A DNA stretch of 64,000 nt. Origin: Fluviicola sp. GTDB taxonomy: Bacteria; Bacteroidota; Bacteroidia; Flavobacteriales_D; Crocinitomicaceae. The stretch is from the NCBI GenBank assembly GCA_002734085.1, contig NVXV01000001.1, positions 74,198-138,197 on the forward strand, given 5' to 3'. The notes below the pieces were generated by a model. It was not told the origin of the DNA and did no database searches. It saw only the letters and a program-made list of their open reading frames with translations. Position 1 is the stretch's first letter; every line of letters starts with the position of its first letter. Made by a program: the position numbers and the translations under genes. Positions 1-8,363 of the stretch are shown here, piece by piece.

Positions 1-699
1 TCGAACAGCAAAGTCTTCTGGTGGATTATCTAACTCTGGCAATGCAGCTCCAACTTCAATTTTAATTTGTTCTGCTGTACGCTCACCAACTAAGATGTTA
101 TGTTGACGACGCATGTATTCTTCAATATCATTCGTAAAATCATCACCCGCAACACGAATCGATTTATCACAGACAATACCGCCAAGCGCAATAACGGCAA
201 TTTCTGATGTACCACCACCAATATCGATAATCATGTTACCCATTGGTTCTTCAACGTCAATTCCAATACCGATAGCTGCTGCCATTGGTTCGTGAATTAA
301 ATATACTTCTTTTGCTCCAGCATGTTCAGCTGAATCACGAACGGCTCTTTTTTCAACTTCAGTAATCCCAGATGGAATACAAATAACCATACGCAAGGAT
401 GGGTTAACCAATCCTTTACCACCTTTGATCATTTTGATCATTCCGCGAATCATTTGCTCAGCACTCTGGAAATCGGCAATTACACCATCTTTCAATGGTC
501 TTACAGTTTCAATTAATTTATGGGTTTTACCATGCATTTGTTGCGCTTTTCTTCCGATAGCAACAATTTTTCCTGTTTGAATATCTCTTGCTACGATAGA
601 TGGCTCATCGACAACTACTTTATCATTCATTATGATCAAAGTGTTTGCAGTTCCTAAGTCAATAGCAATTTCTTGAGTAAAAAAATTAAATAATCCCAT
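1..699 (-). CDS. mreB: Rod shape-determining protein MreB (C-terminal part cut off by window edge)
   Basis: Actin-like ATPase that forms filaments under the inner membrane and guides cell-wall elongation. The visible 233 codons begin MGLFNFFTQEIAIDLGTANT, the N-terminal membrane-facing turn followed by the phosphate-1 loop (DLGTANT). Further on come IDIGGGTSEIAVI (phosphate-2 loop) and the stretch EEPMGNMIIDIGGG typical of MreB rather than FtsA or DnaK. The reading frame runs off base 1, so roughly the last third is missing. The start ATG (rc 697-699) is the only plausible one. In this phylum mreB usually lies next to purH and mreC; purH is indeed immediately upstream here on the same strand, supporting a shared cluster. 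Confidence 0.97.
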   Translation of the reverse strand, partial: MGLFNFFTQEIAIDLGTANTLIIMNDKVVVDEPSIVARDIQTGKIVAIGRKAQQMHGKTHKLIETVRPLKDGVIADFQSAEQMIRGMIKMIKGGKGLVNPSLRMVICIPSGITEVEKRAVRDSAEHAGAKEVYLIHEPMAAAIGIGIDVEEPMGNMIIDIGGGTSEIAVIALGGIVCDKSIRVAGDDFTNDIEEYMRRQHNILVGERTAEQIKIEVGAALPELDNPPEDFAVR

Positions 700-790
700 A
701 TTGTATTTGCGCGATAAATATTATTATAAGTATAGTTATAATACTTCAAAATTAACTAAAAGTTGCAATTTCTTTTCTGATTTTCTGAAA

Positions 791-2317
791 TTAGTGTTTA
801 AAATGGCGATTTCCTGTAAAAACCATTTTCATTTGGTTTTCGTTACAATAATCAATAGATAATTTGTCCTTAATTGATCCTCCTGGTTGAATCACAGTTT
901 TAATACCTTCATTTCCTGCTATTTCAACACAATCAGGGAACGGGAAAAACGCATCCGAAGCCATCACTGCACCATTCAAGTCAAAATTAAATGACTTTGC
1001 TTTATGAATGGCCTGGTTTAAAGCATCAACTCGAGAAGTCTGTCCTGTTCCACTCGCGAGCAGTTGACCATTTTTGGCTAAAACTATCGTGTTTGACTTT
1101 GTGTGTTTTACTAATTTGTTTGCAAACTCTAAATCGTCTTTTTCCTGATCAGATGGAGATAATTCAGTTACGGTTTCAAAATCAGATTTTTGGTCAGTAA
1201 TCAAATCTTTATCTTGAGCCAACACTCCATTCAATATTGTACGAAATTGATTTTTAGGCAGCGCGATGTCTTTTTGAATTAAGATGATTCTGTTTTTCTT
1301 AGATTTTAATACCTCAAGTGCATCATCTGAATAACTTGGCGCAATAACTACTTCACAAAATAATTCGTTGATGTGATTTGCAGTAGCTAAATCTATTGGC
1401 TTGTTGGAAATCAATATTCCACCGAATGAAGAAACTGGATCTCCAGCTAACGCATCTAGATAGGCTTGTTCAATCGTATCTCTAGTTGCTAATCCACAAG
1501 CATTATTGTGTTTTAATATGGCAAAAGTTGGTTTATCGTTTTTAAAATCTCCCATTAAATTAACCGCAGCATCAACATCTAGAAGGTTGTTATAAGATAA
1601 CTCTTTACCATGGAGTTTATCAAAAATATCATCCAAATTGCCATAAAAAGTTCCTTTTTGATGTGGATTCTCACCGTATCTCAATGCTTGGGATGTCTGA
1701 ATACTTTCCTTAAAAACAGGTAATTCTCCATCATTGAAATAATTAAAAATATGCGTATCGTAGTGAGATGAAACATTGAATGCATCTCTCGCGAAATTTC
1801 TACGTTGTTCAAGTGTCGTTTCACCATTCTGATTTGAAATTGTTTCTAAAAAAGAACCATACTGCTCAGTTGAAGGGATAATAACAACATCATTGTAGTT
1901 TTTAGCTGTTGCACGAATCAATGCAATTCCACCAATGTCAATTTTCTCGATAATCTCTTCGTGTGTCCCTCCCGATGCAACCGTTTCCTCAAATGGGTAT
2001 AAATCAACCATTACCAAATCGAGAGAAGGAATTTCGTATTCTGCAATCTGTTCTTGATCCGTTGAGTGATCTCTTCGATTTAATATTCCACCAAATACTT
2101 TTGGGTGAAGTGTTTTCACTCTCCCTCCTAAAATAGACGGATAAGAGGTTAAATCTTCAACTCTTTCAACTGAAATACCGAGATCTTCAATGTATTTTTG
2201 TGTACCACCCGTACTATATATTACAACACCTTGCTCATCAAGCTTTTTAACGATTGGCGAAAGTCCATCTTTATTGAAAACTGAAATTAATGCACTTTTG
2301 ATTTTTTTATTGCTCAT
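791..2317 (-). CDS. purH: Bifunctional AICAR formyltransferase / IMP cyclohydrolase
   Basis: Catalyses the last two steps of purine synthesis: formylation of AICAR with 10-formyl-THF, then ring closure to IMP, in the cytosol. The N-terminal MGS-like cyclohydrolase domain (about residues 1-140) carries STGGTQKYIEDLGI and GGRVKTLHPKVFGGIL; the formyltransferase domain (about 200-508) carries the motif KHNNACG with the catalytic Lys-His pair. I start at the ATG giving MSNKKIKSALISVF (508 aa, the usual size). A 20-codon upstream extension in the same frame (to 2377) looks hydrophobic and unlike the family. It lies upstream of mreB on the same strand with a 91-base gap. Confidence 0.97.
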   Translation of the reverse strand: MSNKKIKSALISVFNKDGLSPIVKKLDEQGVVIYSTGGTQKYIEDLGISVERVEDLTSYPSILGGRVKTLHPKVFGGILNRRDHSTDQEQIAEYEIPSLDLVMVDLYPFEETVASGGTHEEIIEKIDIGGIALIRATAKNYNDVVIIPSTEQYGSFLETISNQNGETTLEQRRNFARDAFNVSSHYDTHIFNYFNDGELPVFKESIQTSQALRYGENPHQKGTFYGNLDDIFDKLHGKELSYNNLLDVDAAVNLMGDFKNDKPTFAILKHNNACGLATRDTIEQAYLDALAGDPVSSFGGILISNKPIDLATANHINELFCEVVIAPSYSDDALEVLKSKKNRIILIQKDIALPKNQFRTILNGVLAQDKDLITDQKSDFETVTELSPSDQEKDDLEFANKLVKHTKSNTIVLAKNGQLLASGTGQTSRVDALNQAIHKAKSFNFDLNGAVMASDAFFPFPDCVEIAGNEGIKTVIQPGGSIKDKLSIDYCNENQMKMVFTGNRHFKH

Positions 2318-2440
2318 AACTGACTTGGATTGAAGTTGCAAAGATAATGAGATTGAACTAAAATTAAGGAAAATCAAATATAAAGTTTCAGTATTTACGC
2401 TATATTTTCAACGACCTAATCATCGGTGGAAACAAGGGGT

Positions 2441-2578
2441 AAGTGACGACATCTCGCATGACGAGATTTAGTGACGAATTTAAAGTGCTTGTATTTGGCT
2501 ATATTTTAAAACCCCACTTACGCTCACTCAATTAGTCACTAAGATTGGCGAGTCCAATAGATGTCACTGGTCACTAAA
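2441..2578. repeat. Intergenic imperfect inverted-repeat element between globin gene and purH
   Basis: The gap contains nested complementary segments. A perfect hairpin ATCTCG-CATGA-CGAGAT lies at 2451-2467. TTTAGTGAC (2467-2475) is the exact reverse complement of GTCACTAAA (2570-2578), and AGTGACgACATCT (2442-2454) pairs with AGATGTCACT (2559-2568) with one bulged base. A related AGTCACTAA is at 2534-2542. It could be a small mobile-type (MITE-like) or regulatory RNA structure, or the terminator region of the globin gene. No coding potential was found. Copies elsewhere in the genome cannot be checked from this window. Confidence 0.45.
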
Positions 2579-2956
2579 CTAACTATTCACCATATGATTT
2601 GCCAATTTCGGGAAACAGCTGTACAACGCTTCGGCTAAATTTGGCTCAAGATCTAACGAGTTAATTGCATCCTTCATACAAACCAACCAAGCCTCTTTTG
2701 CTTCATTATCTATATGGTGAGGCATGTGCCTCATTCGCATTCTTGGTGGACCGTATTTTTGGCTATATAATTGAGGGCCTCCTAAAAATTGACTAAGAAA
2801 ACAAAATTGCTTATCTTTCACAACTTTTATATCGTTTTGAAATAGAGGCATCAAGGTAGGATGGTTATAAACACGAGCGTAGAACGCATCTACGAGATCA
2901 CTTATAACAGATTCACCTAGTATTTCGTAAAGCGTTTTTGTGGATGAATATGCCAT
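2579..2956 (-). CDS. Group II truncated hemoglobin
   Basis: Small cytosolic haem protein (125 aa) of the trHbO/YjbI class, which bind O2 and NO and are thought to act in peroxide or NO handling. Visible hallmarks are Tyr26 (B10) in DAFYARV, the GGP turn and LYSQKYG loop, the proximal His77 (F8) in MRMRHMP and the group-II-specific Trp90 (G8) in EAWLVCM. Length is standard for the group. The start ATG is preceded, five bases upstream, by the promoter box TAAATTTG (2962-2969 on the minus strand). It stands alone between purH and a divergent OmpA-like gene. Confidence 0.92.
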   Translation of the reverse strand: MAYSSTKTLYEILGESVISDLVDAFYARVYNHPTLMPLFQNDIKVVKDKQFCFLSQFLGGPQLYSQKYGPPRMRMRHMPHHIDNEAKEAWLVCMKDAINSLDLEPNLAEALYSCFPKLANHMVNS

Positions 2957-2961
2957 AAAAA

Positions 2962-2969
2962 CAAATTTA
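2962..2969 (-). promoter_or_regulatory. Putative -7 element (TAAATTTG) of globin gene
   Basis: Exact match to the Bacteroidota -7 consensus TAnnTTTG on the minus strand, five bases before the globin start codon. No convincing TTG was seen at the -33 spacing, so the call rests on the -7 box and its position. Confidence 0.45.
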
Positions 2970-2989
2970 AATATTATTCGGTATAAAAC

Positions 2990-4198
2990 TTGATTAAGTA
3001 TAGTAAATTAACAATTAGGTTGAAAACAATAATCACGATACTATTACTCTTTTTTGCCGTGCTCGCTCACTCGCAGAGGAATATTGATGCTGCAAATGTA
3101 GCGGATTGTGATGGAGGTATATTCATTGAAAGACCTGGTAATTATACATTAGAGTTCACTGGGAATAATGGTGAAAAGGAAGAATTAGGCGCCTTTGCCA
3201 GTTTAGACAAAATTGACGAGGTCAACACCTTGTGGTGTTCATTTTCTGCACCCTTTGATGGCTTTTTTACACTTAAAGCCTTTACAGAGGGTTCTGCATT
3301 AGACTTACTTATTTTTAAATCTGAAAATCAAGACTTTTGTGAAGGTATCTTATCGGGTAGAACTGAAATAGAACGTATTGTTCGCTCTGAAACACCCGAT
3401 ACTATTGGATTAGGCATTCCCACCAACAAAAATAGCCTTTATGGTATTGATTTACTTAAAGGGGATGAGATTTACATTATGTTTAATATTACTGAAAACG
3501 TAAGAAAAAAATTGAACTTATATGTCGAATATCAACCGAAGAATGATGATATGGCGGCAACAGATTTAATCCAATTGCTTGATAACAGAACAGATAAAAC
3601 AGCCCCGAAATTAGAGATAAAACTTAGAGATAAAAGAACTGGTTTACCCGTTAAAGGACAATTGATCATCAAGGAATCAAAAACAAAAAACGCCATGTAT
3701 ATGGGATCTGATTTTATGTTTACCATTCAACGAAGAAATAATTTAAAAATGAATATTGATGCCCCTGGTTATTTTTTCCAAGATTACGATGAAACATTTG
3801 ATGGTGAACACGATTATGAAATCATTGTATGGCTTGAACCCGCTCAACCAGGTCAAAAAGTTGAAATACCAGGGATTCGATTTAATATGGGGACAAGTGA
3901 TTTCGCAACGGGTACCGAGGCTCGACTTAGAAGGGTTAAAGACTTTATGTCTCTAAATTCAGAAGTTAGGATAGAAATTCAAGGTCATGTTCACGCAGTA
4001 GGAGAGAACTCCTTTTCTGGTAGGAGGTTGTCGCTGGCAAGAGCGAAAAAAGTAATGCAGTATCTTGAAGATAGTGGCATTGATAAAAATAGAATGGAAG
4101 CCGTTGGATTTGGAAATGAACACATGGTCTATCCTGAACCTAAATTCACCTGGCAAGAACAGGCAAATCGAAGGGTAGAAATAAAAGTGATTGAATAG
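2990..4198 (+). CDS. Secreted OmpA-family protein (first of a tandem pair)
   Basis: Envelope protein with a signal peptide (KTIITILLLFFAVLAHSQ), a roughly 280-residue Bacteroidota-type N-terminal region and a C-terminal OmpA-like peptidoglycan-associated domain (about 290-402) ending NRRVEIKV. The start is uncertain: the annotated TTG at 2990 is followed by a second in-frame TTG at 3020 that would place the signal peptide at the very N-terminus, and no ATG is available. In the ligand-binding motif the usual GHTD is GHVH, so the Asp that normally binds diaminopimelate is His. The stop overlaps the next gene's GTG start (TAGTG), implying translational coupling with its paralogue. Confidence 0.82.
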   Translation: MIKYSKLTIRLKTIITILLLFFAVLAHSQRNIDAANVADCDGGIFIERPGNYTLEFTGNNGEKEELGAFASLDKIDEVNTLWCSFSAPFDGFFTLKAFTEGSALDLLIFKSENQDFCEGILSGRTEIERIVRSETPDTIGLGIPTNKNSLYGIDLLKGDEIYIMFNITENVRKKLNLYVEYQPKNDDMAATDLIQLLDNRTDKTAPKLEIKLRDKRTGLPVKGQLIIKESKTKNAMYMGSDFMFTIQRRNNLKMNIDAPGYFFQDYDETFDGEHDYEIIVWLEPAQPGQKVEIPGIRFNMGTSDFATGTEARLRRVKDFMSLNSEVRIEIQGHVHAVGENSFSGRRLSLARAKKVMQYLEDSGIDKNRMEAVGFGNEHMVYPEPKFTWQEQANRRVEIKVIE

Positions 4199-5358
4199 TG
4201 TTAAATAACCGTTTATTATTAATCTTTTTTCTCTTAGTTCAGAATGTTACTTTGTCAGTAGCTCAAAAAGAAAGTACAATTTCTGAAAATATTGGAGATT
4301 GTTTTGGAGCGATTAAAATTCCTGTTGATGAACAAGTAGAACCAACTTTTACAGGTTATGCTGGAGCAGAGAATGATTTGGCTAAATGGAAGAACACATT
4401 ATCACTAGAATTATCCAATACCCTCTGGCTCACTTTTAAAGCACCTTTGAACGGGACAGTTGAACTGCAAGGAAACTTTGAAGTTCTCCCGCTCGAGTTA
4501 CTGATTTTCAAATTAGAAAAAAATCAAACATGTAAGGAGATACAGGAAAAAAAGGTAACCCTTGCATTTCAGAAAAACTATAAAGATGTTGGTAAATTAG
4601 ACACTAATTTCCAGCTTGAAAAAGGAGAGTCCATCTATTTATACTTTAATACTGCTCAAGACACAAAAGAGAGCTTAAACCTTAATGCTAGTTTTCTCAT
4701 TGAAGATAAAAATGGTGCCTCAGCTTCCTTAATGGTAATAGAAGATCTTCGTACGGATGATTCACAACCCTCTTTTCAGATAAAAATTAGAGATGCAAAA
4801 ACTAAACTACCCGTTGAGTCGAGAATAATCATCTCAGAATCTAAAAACTTTAACGCTTTATACACTGCTTCTGATATGTACCTTAATCGAAAGGGATATT
4901 TAAAGTTTCAAATGAAAGTAGATGCCCCTGGTTATTTTTTTAAAGACATTTTTATAAATGTTAGGGATGATGAACAAAAAGAGTTTACTGTATATCTCAA
5001 CCCGCTCGAAAAAAATCAACAGATTGAACTCGAAGGTATTCAGTTTTTACCTCAGTCAACAGTTTTCACTGAGGAGGCAAAACCCAAATTAAGGAGATTA
5101 CGAGATTTTCTAGCGCTTAACAAGGATGTCCAAATAGAAATTCAAGGACACGTTCATCGCATTGGGAAAAACAATTGGAAGTCAAAAAGGGTTTCAAAAC
5201 AAAGGGCAAAAGAAGTCAAAAACTACCTCGTTCAAAATGGTATTGAAGAGGGTCGGATGACAGTAAAGGGTTTTGGTAATTCAAAAATGAAATACCCCGA
5301 ACCTCAAAATGATGATGAGCGAAGGGCAAATCGTAGAGTGGAGATTAAAATAAAATAA
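4198..5358 (+). CDS. Secreted OmpA-family protein (second of a tandem pair)
   Basis: Paralogue of the preceding gene, 386 aa, with the same layout: signal peptide (LLLIFFLLVQNVTLSVAQ), N-terminal region beginning IGDCFGAIKIP, a shared stretch VDAPGYFFKDI, and a C-terminal OmpA-like domain ending NRRVEIKIK. It also has GHVH in place of GHTD. The GTG start shares its G with the stop codon of the upstream gene. The two proteins clearly align along their whole length but differ at most positions, so this is an old duplication. The role is probably anchoring or spacing at the peptidoglycan/outer-membrane interface; nothing more specific can be read from the sequence. Confidence 0.85.
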   Translation: MLNNRLLLIFFLLVQNVTLSVAQKESTISENIGDCFGAIKIPVDEQVEPTFTGYAGAENDLAKWKNTLSLELSNTLWLTFKAPLNGTVELQGNFEVLPLELLIFKLEKNQTCKEIQEKKVTLAFQKNYKDVGKLDTNFQLEKGESIYLYFNTAQDTKESLNLNASFLIEDKNGASASLMVIEDLRTDDSQPSFQIKIRDAKTKLPVESRIIISESKNFNALYTASDMYLNRKGYLKFQMKVDAPGYFFKDIFINVRDDEQKEFTVYLNPLEKNQQIELEGIQFLPQSTVFTEEAKPKLRRLRDFLALNKDVQIEIQGHVHRIGKNNWKSKRVSKQRAKEVKNYLVQNGIEEGRMTVKGFGNSKMKYPEPQNDDERRANRRVEIKIK

Positions 5359-5409
5359 CTCAAAGGGTCTTATAAAACTGTCCCTTCAAGTTATTTGAAC
5401 AGACCGCTA

Positions 5410-5625
5410 TTAGTGACCCTCACCACAATGAACTGTATACGTTGAGCCATCTGCTGCCGCATAACCATTAGCTTCAGCCTCTTCTAATTCATCATCACAT
5501 AGTTCTCCCATTTCAACTTCTCCATTTGGTCCGTCATAATGACATTCTTCACACTTTTTACAGGAGGTTGCAAAAAATAATAGTCCAAACATTGGAACGA
5601 TTAAAAATTTAACTGCCTTTTTCAT
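5410..5625 (-). CDS. Small Cys-rich lipoprotein next to the TonB receptor
   Basis: A 71-aa protein with a lipoprotein signal peptide (lipobox FATSC, acylated Cys22) followed by CKKCEECHYD, a C-x2-C-x2-C cluster, then an acidic middle, and a further Cys near the end (TVHCGEGH). Seven Cys and two C-terminal-half His in about 50 mature residues suggest metal binding or disulfides. Its start lies 2 bases from the stop of the TonB-dependent receptor gene, in the same orientation, so it is almost certainly co-transcribed and Fur/Zur controlled. I do not recognise a named family; a metal-capturing partner of the receptor is an inference. Confidence 0.75.
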   Translation of the reverse strand: MKKAVKFLIVPMFGLLFFATSCKKCEECHYDGPNGEVEMGELCDDELEEAEANGYAAADGSTYTVHCGEGH

Positions 5626-5627
5626 AA

Positions 5628-7898
5628 CTATTTATTGTTTATAGATTTACTAAATTGATACTTGACAGAACCAAAAAAGTTGATTCCTGGCTGGTTCAAA
5701 CCAAGATTTTTCAATGCTGATAAATGACCAATATAGCTCGTATTCAACATGTTTCTCACACCAAAACTGGCAGACCAACTTTTGGTCTCTCTAAAACCAA
5801 CTTGTATTGAAAAATTAATCAAATGAAAGTCAACAGTTGACATTTCGTTCTGCCCAACCCTATCTTGTGGTAAAAAGTATTGGTGTTCTAAAATAAAACT
5901 CTTGATTTGAATTTTTTGCTTGTTATTCACATCAAAACGAATTCGCGTATTACTGTTAGGTTGAGGAATCAAACTCAATGGATTTCCTTGGTTATCTTCT
6001 GCTAGAGTAATGGAAAAGTTAGACTCCAAATGCAGTCGATGTAATTGATGTGGATGATAATGAAAACCAATTTCTCCTCCATACAAATAAGCTTGTTTTG
6101 CTTGTTCAAACTGAAAAACTGGAAGCCCACCCTCAAATTCACCTTCATTTTGAAGATAAATGAAGTTTTCTATAACATTGAAGTAAGGATTAACTGAGAA
6201 CTCAAGATGATCAAAATGTAATTCTATAGTACCATCAAACTGTAATGCTTTTTCAGATACTAAGTCCCTATTTCCTTTTTCATAACGTAATGCTCCATGA
6301 TGAAACCCATCAGATTGCAACTCCACTAAATGCGGGGCTCTAAAACCACTCGATACATTAAATCTGAGAGTTATTTTTTCTGTATTACGTACAAATCCCA
6401 ATGAATAATTTAAGCTTTCATAAGTTTTATTTATTGGCGTATTATCAATATTTGCAAGTATTGAACTATCTGCACTTGATTTAAAAGACTCTAAGTGTCT
6501 GACATCGAGCCTAAAACCTCCCTGTAATCGCCATTTATCAAAATCTATATTTAAAAGTGAATACACACCATTATCGAAAACATTCGCATCTGGAATTAAA
6601 AAAGATTCTACTGGAAAATTATTTCTATTCATTTGAAACATACCTTGAGCCCCAACTTTGAGTTCGATATTTTTATTTATCTCAGTACTGTACCTTAAAT
6701 TATATGTTGAATTATTCAAGTTTAAATCAAGAAAGGGTAAAGTAACTTTACCATCGAATTCTTTTAAATGGTTATTTGTGTTTCCAATTTGAATCAATAA
6801 ATCTGAACGCTTAAAGAATAATTTGTTCTCGAACGTTATATAGTTATTAAAAACATGCATTGCTACAGAAGTAATGGCTCTCGCTCTTTCATCTCTAATA
6901 AAATCCGAAGGAACGGGGTCGTCACTATGACTGTGTCCGGGCAAACCTAATTGATTATATGTACTTTGAAAGCGAATATTCAAAAGGTAGTTCTTGTTGC
7001 GATACCCGATATTCCCTTTAAAATTGGTTCCCCAAAATCTGGAGTTGTCAATAAAGTCACCATTTGGTAGTTGAAAATCTGCATGATTTATATAGTTTGC
7101 GAAAAAATTGGCTCGCCATTTACCTTTGTTAATTTTATAGCCTACCTCATTTGTTATACCAAGTGAATTGCTCTCAAACTTGGTCGTTGCATAACCACTA
7201 ACTTCATTCTTCGGAGCATAAGATTCATCAATAAAGTGGATAACACCCCCTAATGCATCAGCCCCATACAATAAAGAAGATGGACCTTTAATCACTTCTA
7301 CGCCCTGAAGTCCTACTTCATTAACTCCCATTCCATGATCTCCTCCCCATTGTTGATTCTCTATTCTTAAACCATTCCAATAAGTCACAACTCGCATCCC
7401 AGAAAGTCCTCGTATAACAGGTTTACTAATACCCATCCCAACTGATGAAGTCTGAACACCAGGCATCATAACTAATGCCTCCCCCAAAGTGGTTGCGCCC
7501 GTTTCAAATAAGTTTTCTTTTGAACTATATTCAATTGAGGTGATATTTTCTCTTTGTAACTTTCCTTCACTCGCTGTTATCGCTACTTCTTCAAAAACTG
7601 TATGTTTAGCTTCTAAAGTTATTGTCATATTCGACACCTCCTCCAAGTTAAGTTTTTCAAAATATACAGAGTAATCAAAAGCAGTTACTTTAATTTTTGT
7701 AATTGTTTTAGGAACATTTTGAAAATAAAATTTCCCCAAAGAATCTGTAGATGTGTATAAATCTAAAGAAGGAAACCCAACTTTCGCAAAGGGAATTTCT
7801 TTCTTCGTAGCAGCATCGATTACAGTTCCTTCCAGTGTTTGAGAGAATCCTGCAAACACTACAGTGAAGTAAAAGATTATACTTATTTTTGTTTTCAT
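5628..7898 (-). CDS. TonB-dependent outer-membrane receptor, ZnuD-like (probable zinc)
   Basis: A 756-aa outer-membrane receptor that imports a ligand using TonB energy. Signal peptide to about residue 20; carboxypeptidase-regulatory-like domain (about 21-100, EGTVIDAATKKEIPFAKV); plug (about 120-230) with VIRGLSGMRVV and VEVIKGPSSLLYGADALGG; then the barrel. A loop reading GLPGHSHSDDPVP and a later HYHPHQLHRLHLES stretch are His-rich, as in the zinc receptor ZnuD. The gene is divergent from a Fur-family regulator with a palindromic operator over its promoter. Zinc is therefore the best guess; haem or another metal remains possible. Confidence 0.88.
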   Translation of the reverse strand: MKTKISIIFYFTVVFAGFSQTLEGTVIDAATKKEIPFAKVGFPSLDLYTSTDSLGKFYFQNVPKTITKIKVTAFDYSVYFEKLNLEEVSNMTITLEAKHTVFEEVAITASEGKLQRENITSIEYSSKENLFETGATTLGEALVMMPGVQTSSVGMGISKPVIRGLSGMRVVTYWNGLRIENQQWGGDHGMGVNEVGLQGVEVIKGPSSLLYGADALGGVIHFIDESYAPKNEVSGYATTKFESNSLGITNEVGYKINKGKWRANFFANYINHADFQLPNGDFIDNSRFWGTNFKGNIGYRNKNYLLNIRFQSTYNQLGLPGHSHSDDPVPSDFIRDERARAITSVAMHVFNNYITFENKLFFKRSDLLIQIGNTNNHLKEFDGKVTLPFLDLNLNNSTYNLRYSTEINKNIELKVGAQGMFQMNRNNFPVESFLIPDANVFDNGVYSLLNIDFDKWRLQGGFRLDVRHLESFKSSADSSILANIDNTPINKTYESLNYSLGFVRNTEKITLRFNVSSGFRAPHLVELQSDGFHHGALRYEKGNRDLVSEKALQFDGTIELHFDHLEFSVNPYFNVIENFIYLQNEGEFEGGLPVFQFEQAKQAYLYGGEIGFHYHPHQLHRLHLESNFSITLAEDNQGNPLSLIPQPNSNTRIRFDVNNKQKIQIKSFILEHQYFLPQDRVGQNEMSTVDFHLINFSIQVGFRETKSWSASFGVRNMLNTSYIGHLSALKNLGLNQPGINFFGSVKYQFSKSINNK

Positions 7899-7909
7899 AA
7901 ATGTAACTA

Positions 7910-7943
7910 TGTTGCAAATATATACAAATGCAACAATATTGCA
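7910..7943. promoter_or_regulatory. Divergent promoter/operator, Fur/Zur-type palindromes
   Basis: The 48-base gap between the receptor and the regulator holds two overlapping inverted repeats: TGTTGCA (7910-7916) with TGCAACA (7929-7935), and the 15-mer TGCAACAATATTGCA (7929-7943), a near-perfect 7-1-7 palindrome of the Fur-box type. The minus-strand -7 box TATATTTG (7915-7922) of the receptor gene lies inside the first repeat, so a bound regulator would block it. The second palindrome ends three bases before the regulator ATG, consistent with autoregulation. Confidence 0.7.
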
Positions 7944-7946
7944 AGT

Positions 7947-8360
7947 ATGAAAGAGAATATTTTAAAAGAAAAACGTCTTCGAATAACACCTTTTCGCAAA
8001 GAAGTGCTTCAAATCTTTATTGAAAATGAGCACGCTATTTCGACACAAGACATTGAGAGGTCACTTGGTGAGCATGATAGAATCACACTTTACCGTACAA
8101 TTAAGTCTTTCATCAACAAAGGTGTAATTCACGAGATTGTAATGCCGGGAGATGTTAAAAAGATGGCGCTTTGTGATCCTGTTTGTTCTCATGATGATGG
8201 TTTACACGAACACAATCATATTCATTTCCAGTGTAAAAAATGTGAAGAAGTATACTGTGTTGAAGTAGATAAACTACCTAACGTTAAACTTCACGATTTT
8301 GAAATTGATGAGATGGAAATTCAAGCACGCGGAACTTGTAAAGCATGTCTAAAAATGTAA
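7947..8360 (+). CDS. Fur-family metalloregulator, Zur-like
   Basis: A 137-aa winged-helix metal-dependent repressor. N-terminal DNA-binding part: RITPFRKEVLQIF, then ISTQDIERSL and DRITLYRTIKSFINKGVIHE (recognition helix). The C-terminal dimer/metal domain shows HEHNHIHFQCKKCEEVYC and a final GTCKACLKM, giving the two CxxC pairs of a structural zinc site plus a His cluster. The start is the ATG at 7947 (MKENILKEKRL); a longer in-frame version from 7839 would cross the operator and the receptor's start and is rejected. The gene ends 3 bases from the convergent esterase gene. Confidence 0.9.
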   Translation: MKENILKEKRLRITPFRKEVLQIFIENEHAISTQDIERSLGEHDRITLYRTIKSFINKGVIHEIVMPGDVKKMALCDPVCSHDDGLHEHNHIHFQCKKCEEVYCVEVDKLPNVKLHDFEIDEMEIQARGTCKACLKM

Positions 8361-8363
8361 CTA

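Noticed and set aside
113-295. 60-codon plus-strand frame
   Set aside because: Antisense to conserved MreB phosphate-binding motifs.
7839-7946. Longer N-terminus of the Fur/Zur regulator
   Set aside because: Would cross the operator and the receptor's start codon, and adds Cys/Tyr-rich sequence unlike the family.
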